A stretch of 8,347 nucleotides of DNA from WTJY01 sp041568735 (GTDB lineage: Bacteria > Chloroflexota > Anaerolineae > Promineifilales > Promineifilaceae), in contig JBFFZG010000219.1 of assembly GCA_041568735.1 (NCBI GenBank), positions 1 to 8,347 of the forward strand, in the 5' to 3' direction. A model generated the notes under the pieces. That model saw only the letters and a list, made by a program, of their open reading frames with translations, was not told the origin of the DNA and did not search any database. The position numbers were made by a program, and so were the translations under genes. Of this stretch, positions 6,417 through 8,347 are shown piece after piece (position 1 is the stretch's first letter; each line of letters opens with the position of its first letter).

Positions 6417-6506
6417 TTTCTTTCTCCTGGTTTTGCAAGTGAGTTTGGTAATTTGCTTGGTTTGTCTGGACGAATGGTTGGACGGGGGAAAGGCGGTTGC
6501 GCACCC

Positions 6507-6535
6507 TTTTTAGCTTAAATGGCTGGTGTTAACAA
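6507..6535 (-). promoter_or_regulatory. Candidate promoter of the superoxide dismutase gene
   Basis: On the minus strand, TTGTTA (6530-6535, 4 of 6) is followed after 17 bp by TAAAAA (6507-6512, 4 of 6). The start would be near 6500, giving a leader of about 84 nt that is A/C-rich and poorly structured. The match is modest, but it is the best spaced pair in this gap. I see no clear operator for an oxidative-stress regulator. Confidence 0.35.
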
Positions 6536-6563
6536 CAAATATGAACGTGACAGATGGCGCAAA

Positions 6564-6592
6564 TTGACCGGCTGAAGGCCGGCTGTTACCAT
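6564..6592 (+). promoter_or_regulatory. Candidate promoter of the EamA transporter gene
   Basis: On the plus strand, TTGACC (6564-6569, 5 of 6 to TTGACA) and TACCAT (6587-6592, 4 of 6 to TATAAT) are 17 bp apart. The spacer holds a small inverted repeat (CCGGC/GCCGG around TGAAG). The start would be near 6600, about 100 nt before the ATG. With the oppositely oriented sodA promoter just to the left, this 280-bp gap is a divergent promoter region. Confidence 0.4.
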
Positions 6593-6696
6593 TACCGGCG
6601 CTCCCCATCGCGCCTGGCCTGCCGGCAAATTTCCCTCGACGCCGGCTCTCAAAATGCGGCGGCAGCGGGCAGTGAAAACGGGCACCAGGCAACTTT

Positions 6697-7638
6697 ATGT
6701 CAATAATTGAAACCGAACGGGAACAACCTCCTTTTCCTCCCCTGCTGGTGCTGGCCGGCGGGCTGCTGGCTGTGGCCGCCAGCGCCATCTTGATTCGCTG
6801 GGCCCAGGGGGAAGCTCCCTCCCTGGTGATCGCCGCCTGGCGCACCGGGGCGGCGACCCTGCTGCTGCTCCCCTTCACACTGGCCCGCCGCCGCGAGGAA
6901 CTGCGCCGCATGCCAGGGCGGGATTGGCTGCTGGCCGCCCTGGCCGGCGGGCTGCTGGGCGTTCATTTCGCCAGCTGGATTTCTTCCCTGGAGTTCACCT
7001 CGGTCGCCAGCTCGACCGTCCTGGTGACCACCAACCCGATCTGGGTGGCGCTGGCCGCCCCCTTCTTCCTCAACGAGCGGCTGACCCGGCCGCTGCAGAT
7101 CGGCATCGGCCTGGCCGTGGCCGGCAGCCTGGTCATCACGGCCGGCGACGTCTTCTTCGGCGGGGAGAGCGGTCCGGTCGGGCAGAATCCGCTGCTGGGC
7201 AACGGGCTGGCCCTGCTCGGAGCGATCACCGCGGCCGCCTATTTCATCATCGGCCGGCGGCTCCGCCCCCGCCTCTCCCTGCTGAGCTACACGACCGTCG
7301 TCTATGGGGCGGCCGGCCTCTCACTCGTGCTCGCCGTCTGGTTCAGCGGCCAGCGGCTGCTCGGCTACAGCCCCCAGGTCTACCTGCTCTTACTGCTCAT
7401 GGCCATCTTCCCCCAGCTGATCGGCCACTCTTCCTTTAACTACGCCCTCCGCTTTTTGCCGGCCGCCTATGTCTCGGTGGCCGTCCTGGGCGAACCGATC
7501 GGGGCCAGCATCCTGGCCTTTATCATTCTGCGCGAGCTGCCCGCCTCCCCCCTGCTGGCGCTGATCGGGGCGATCCTGATCTTTGTCGGGATCCTCTTCG
7601 CCGGCCGGCCCCCCACCTCCCTGGCCGGCCGCGCCTAA
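6697..7638 (+). CDS. EamA-domain transporter of the DMT superfamily
   Basis: This 313-residue inner-membrane protein has two EamA repeats, about residues 16-149 and 167-302, giving about ten hydrophobic helices, the standard DMT layout and length. Recognisable family features are the first-repeat stretch SLEFTSVASSTVLVTTNPIWVALAAPFFLNERLT (residues 97-130) and its second-repeat counterpart FLPAAYVSVAVLGEPIGASILAFIILRE (253-280). Each repeat carries the usual Glu after a helix (Glu127, Glu266). DMT members export or import amino acids, nucleosides, sugars or other metabolites; nothing here identifies the substrate. The start at 6697 has only a weak CAGG site at 6686-6689, about 7 nt upstream, but no better in-frame start exists before the first helix. 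It is transcribed away from sodA and its stop codon overlaps that of the convergent DUF1499 gene. Confidence 0.93.
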   Translation: MSIIETEREQPPFPPLLVLAGGLLAVAASAILIRWAQGEAPSLVIAAWRTGAATLLLLPFTLARRREELRRMPGRDWLLAALAGGLLGVHFASWISSLEFTSVASSTVLVTTNPIWVALAAPFFLNERLTRPLQIGIGLAVAGSLVITAGDVFFGGESGPVGQNPLLGNGLALLGAITAAAYFIIGRRLRPRLSLLSYTTVVYGAAGLSLVLAVWFSGQRLLGYSPQVYLLLLLMAIFPQLIGHSSFNYALRFLPAAYVSVAVLGEPIGASILAFIILRELPASPLLALIGAILIFVGILFAGRPPTSLAGRA

Positions 7639-8120
7639 GGAGCAAACGCCCGGCGAATCGCTTCATACCGGCCGCGATTGACCCCCAGGTCGCCCTCTCC
7701 CAGCCGGGAAGCCGAGCGGATGTGGACCAGCCCGGCCGCCCCGTCGAAATAAAACTCCAGGTCGTCGATAAACCCCCAGAGAAAGGAGCGCACCTCTGCG
7801 TGGAGATAGTCCGGCCTGTCCGCCCGGATCGTCGTGCGGGGCATCGCCCGCAGGACAGCCACCACGGCCGCGCGGGCGTCGGCCGTCGAACCGGTGTAGG
7901 CCAGCGGCTCGGCGCGGTGGACCCGGTCGGCCGGATCGGCCTGGGTTGAGACGCAGTTGGGGGTGACCGGGCAGGGGGTCAGGCGGCCGTCGACCACCCC
8001 CAGCCCGGCCGGCCGCGGACTCAGGGGGCCGATCGCGGCGCGGGCCAGGAGAAAACCGGCCGCCGCCAGCACGGCGGCCGCCAGGAACAGGCGCAGAGGA
8101 CGTCTCATCTCGACCCCCAT
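7635..8120 (-). CDS. DUF1499 family protein with N-terminal membrane anchor
   Basis: This 161-residue protein begins with a hydrophobic segment (about residues 9-30, LFLAAAVLAAAGFLLARAAI) serving as membrane anchor or signal peptide. The DUF1499 domain follows: LTPCPVTPNCVSTQ (Cys50 and Cys56), PDYLHAEVRS, the highly conserved GFIDDLEFYFD (116-126) and RSASRLGEGDLGVNRGRYEAIR (135-156). The family is widespread and has no established biochemical function; the two cysteines could form a disulfide outside the membrane. The start is uncertain between ATG 8120 and ATG 8108; neither has a strong site, and the choice changes only four residues (MGVE). The last codons overlap the end of the convergent EamA gene by 4 bp. 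No terminator is visible behind it. Confidence 0.88.
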   Translation of the reverse strand: MGVEMRRPLRLFLAAAVLAAAGFLLARAAIGPLSPRPAGLGVVDGRLTPCPVTPNCVSTQADPADRVHRAEPLAYTGSTADARAAVVAVLRAMPRTTIRADRPDYLHAEVRSFLWGFIDDLEFYFDGAAGLVHIRSASRLGEGDLGVNRGRYEAIRRAFAP

Positions 8121-8236
8121 TATCCGCCATCGATCCCCCGCTTTCCAGCGGGCTGCCAGCCAGCCGGCCAGATTGATAAAACATTAGTTTTTACCCGGCG
8201 GTGGGGGCGGCCGGCGCGAAGCCGGCCCGTTTCGGC
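8121..8236. other. Divergent intergenic region with GC hairpin
   Basis: This is the gap between the DUF1499 gene (leftward) and the lipoprotein gene (rightward). It contains an AT-rich patch at 8172-8192, which is the likeliest place for a promoter of the leftward gene, though I found no well-spaced -35/-10 pair. It also contains a 7-bp perfect GC stem at 8209-8227 (GGCCGGC, loop GCGAA, GCCGGCC). No T-tract follows the stem, so I do not call it a terminator. Confidence 0.4.
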
Positions 8237-8242
8237 TAAAAT
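8237..8242 (+). promoter_or_regulatory. -10-like box for a leaderless lipoprotein transcript
   Basis: TAAAAT (5 of 6 to TATAAT) ends 7 nt before the GTG start at 8250, so transcription would begin at or next to the start codon. No -35 element is visible at 17 bp and no ribosome-binding site lies between the box and the GTG. This is the arrangement known from leaderless genes in several bacterial phyla. Confidence 0.45.
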
Positions 8243-8249
8243 CACGGCC

Positions 8250-8347
8250 GTGCGTGCCCCCATCTGGCTGATCACCACCGCCCTGCTGGGCGGTCTCCTC
8301 GGGCTGGCCGGCTGCCGGCCGGCTGCCCCTTACCCCACCCCCCCCGC
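8250..8347 (+). CDS. N-terminus of a lipoprotein (truncated by window end)
   Basis: The first 32 codons of a gene leave the window at its right edge. The translation starts GTG (Met)-Arg-Ala-Pro, has a hydrophobic core (IWLITTALLGGLLGL), and reaches a lipobox LAGC with Cys22 as the expected lipidated residue. It continues RPAAPYPTPP, a Pro-rich linker like those in other exported proteins of this window. The protein is therefore likely to be a lipid-anchored surface or substrate-binding protein; its mature domain is not visible. No ATG or other start codon lies in frame upstream in the AT-poor region, supporting the GTG. I am fairly sure of the lipoprotein signal and have no basis for a function. 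Confidence 0.7.
   Translation, partial: MRAPIWLITTALLGGLLGLAGCRPAAPYPTPP

Noticed and set aside
6751..6958. Exact 19-nt direct repeat inside the transporter gene (6751-6769 and 6940-6958)
   Set aside because: Both copies encode the same LAGGLL helix stretch with the GC-rich codons this genome favours, so coding constraint explains it without a mobile or regulatory repeat.
6924..7439. Alternative plus-strand frame inside the transporter gene
   Set aside because: Its product is an Arg/Gly/Pro-rich low-complexity string, whereas the chosen frame yields ten clean hydrophobic helices with EamA motifs.
8178..8191. AT-rich inverted repeat AAAAC/GTTTT around ATTA
   Set aside because: The 5-bp AT-rich stem is too weak to stand as a structure or operator without further evidence.

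Overview
The window is GC-rich and gene-dense. It has the flavour of a Chloroflexota (Anaerolineae-like) chromosome. That guess rests on style only: secreted proteins with Pro/Thr linkers (TPTPDPD, PEPTPAPEPTVDP, PYPTPP), CpaB/SAF proteins in a non-proteobacterial setting, and a DivIC/FtsB-like protein. No marker gene fixes the taxon. I see no mobile element, CRISPR array, tRNA or rRNA. Strong antisense open frames are GC-driven shadows.

Left part (1-3037, minus strand). Two tandem, divergent CpaB/RcpC-like proteins with SAF domains form one unit. It has a candidate promoter near 2957-2985, a 1-nt gap between the two genes, and a strong intrinsic terminator at 137-171 built on a 28-bp perfect palindrome. 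The first protein keeps an N-terminal membrane anchor; the second has a cleavable-looking signal peptide. No other Flp/Tad pilus gene is visible.

Middle part (3038-4989, minus strand). A small DivIC/FtsB-like septum protein is followed 5 nt later by a membrane-bound PAS histidine kinase. No response regulator is nearby. No terminator is visible after the kinase, so read-through into the cpaB pair is possible.

Right-middle part (5123-6416, minus strand). A two-cluster ferredoxin and a manganese-type superoxide dismutase follow. Each has a good ribosome-binding site, a candidate promoter and its own intrinsic terminator, so they look like two independent one-gene units.

Right end (6417-8347). 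A 10-helix EamA/DMT-family transporter (plus strand) converges on a DUF1499 membrane-anchored protein (minus strand); their stop codons overlap. At the extreme right, the first 32 codons of a lipoprotein run off the window on the plus strand. Its GTG start lies just after a -10-like box, as expected for a leaderless transcript.

Most of the content is recognisable. The points most worth a second look are the isolated CpaB pair, the septum-protein/kinase operon, the unusual cysteine spacing and long tail of the ferredoxin, and the leaderless-looking lipoprotein start.
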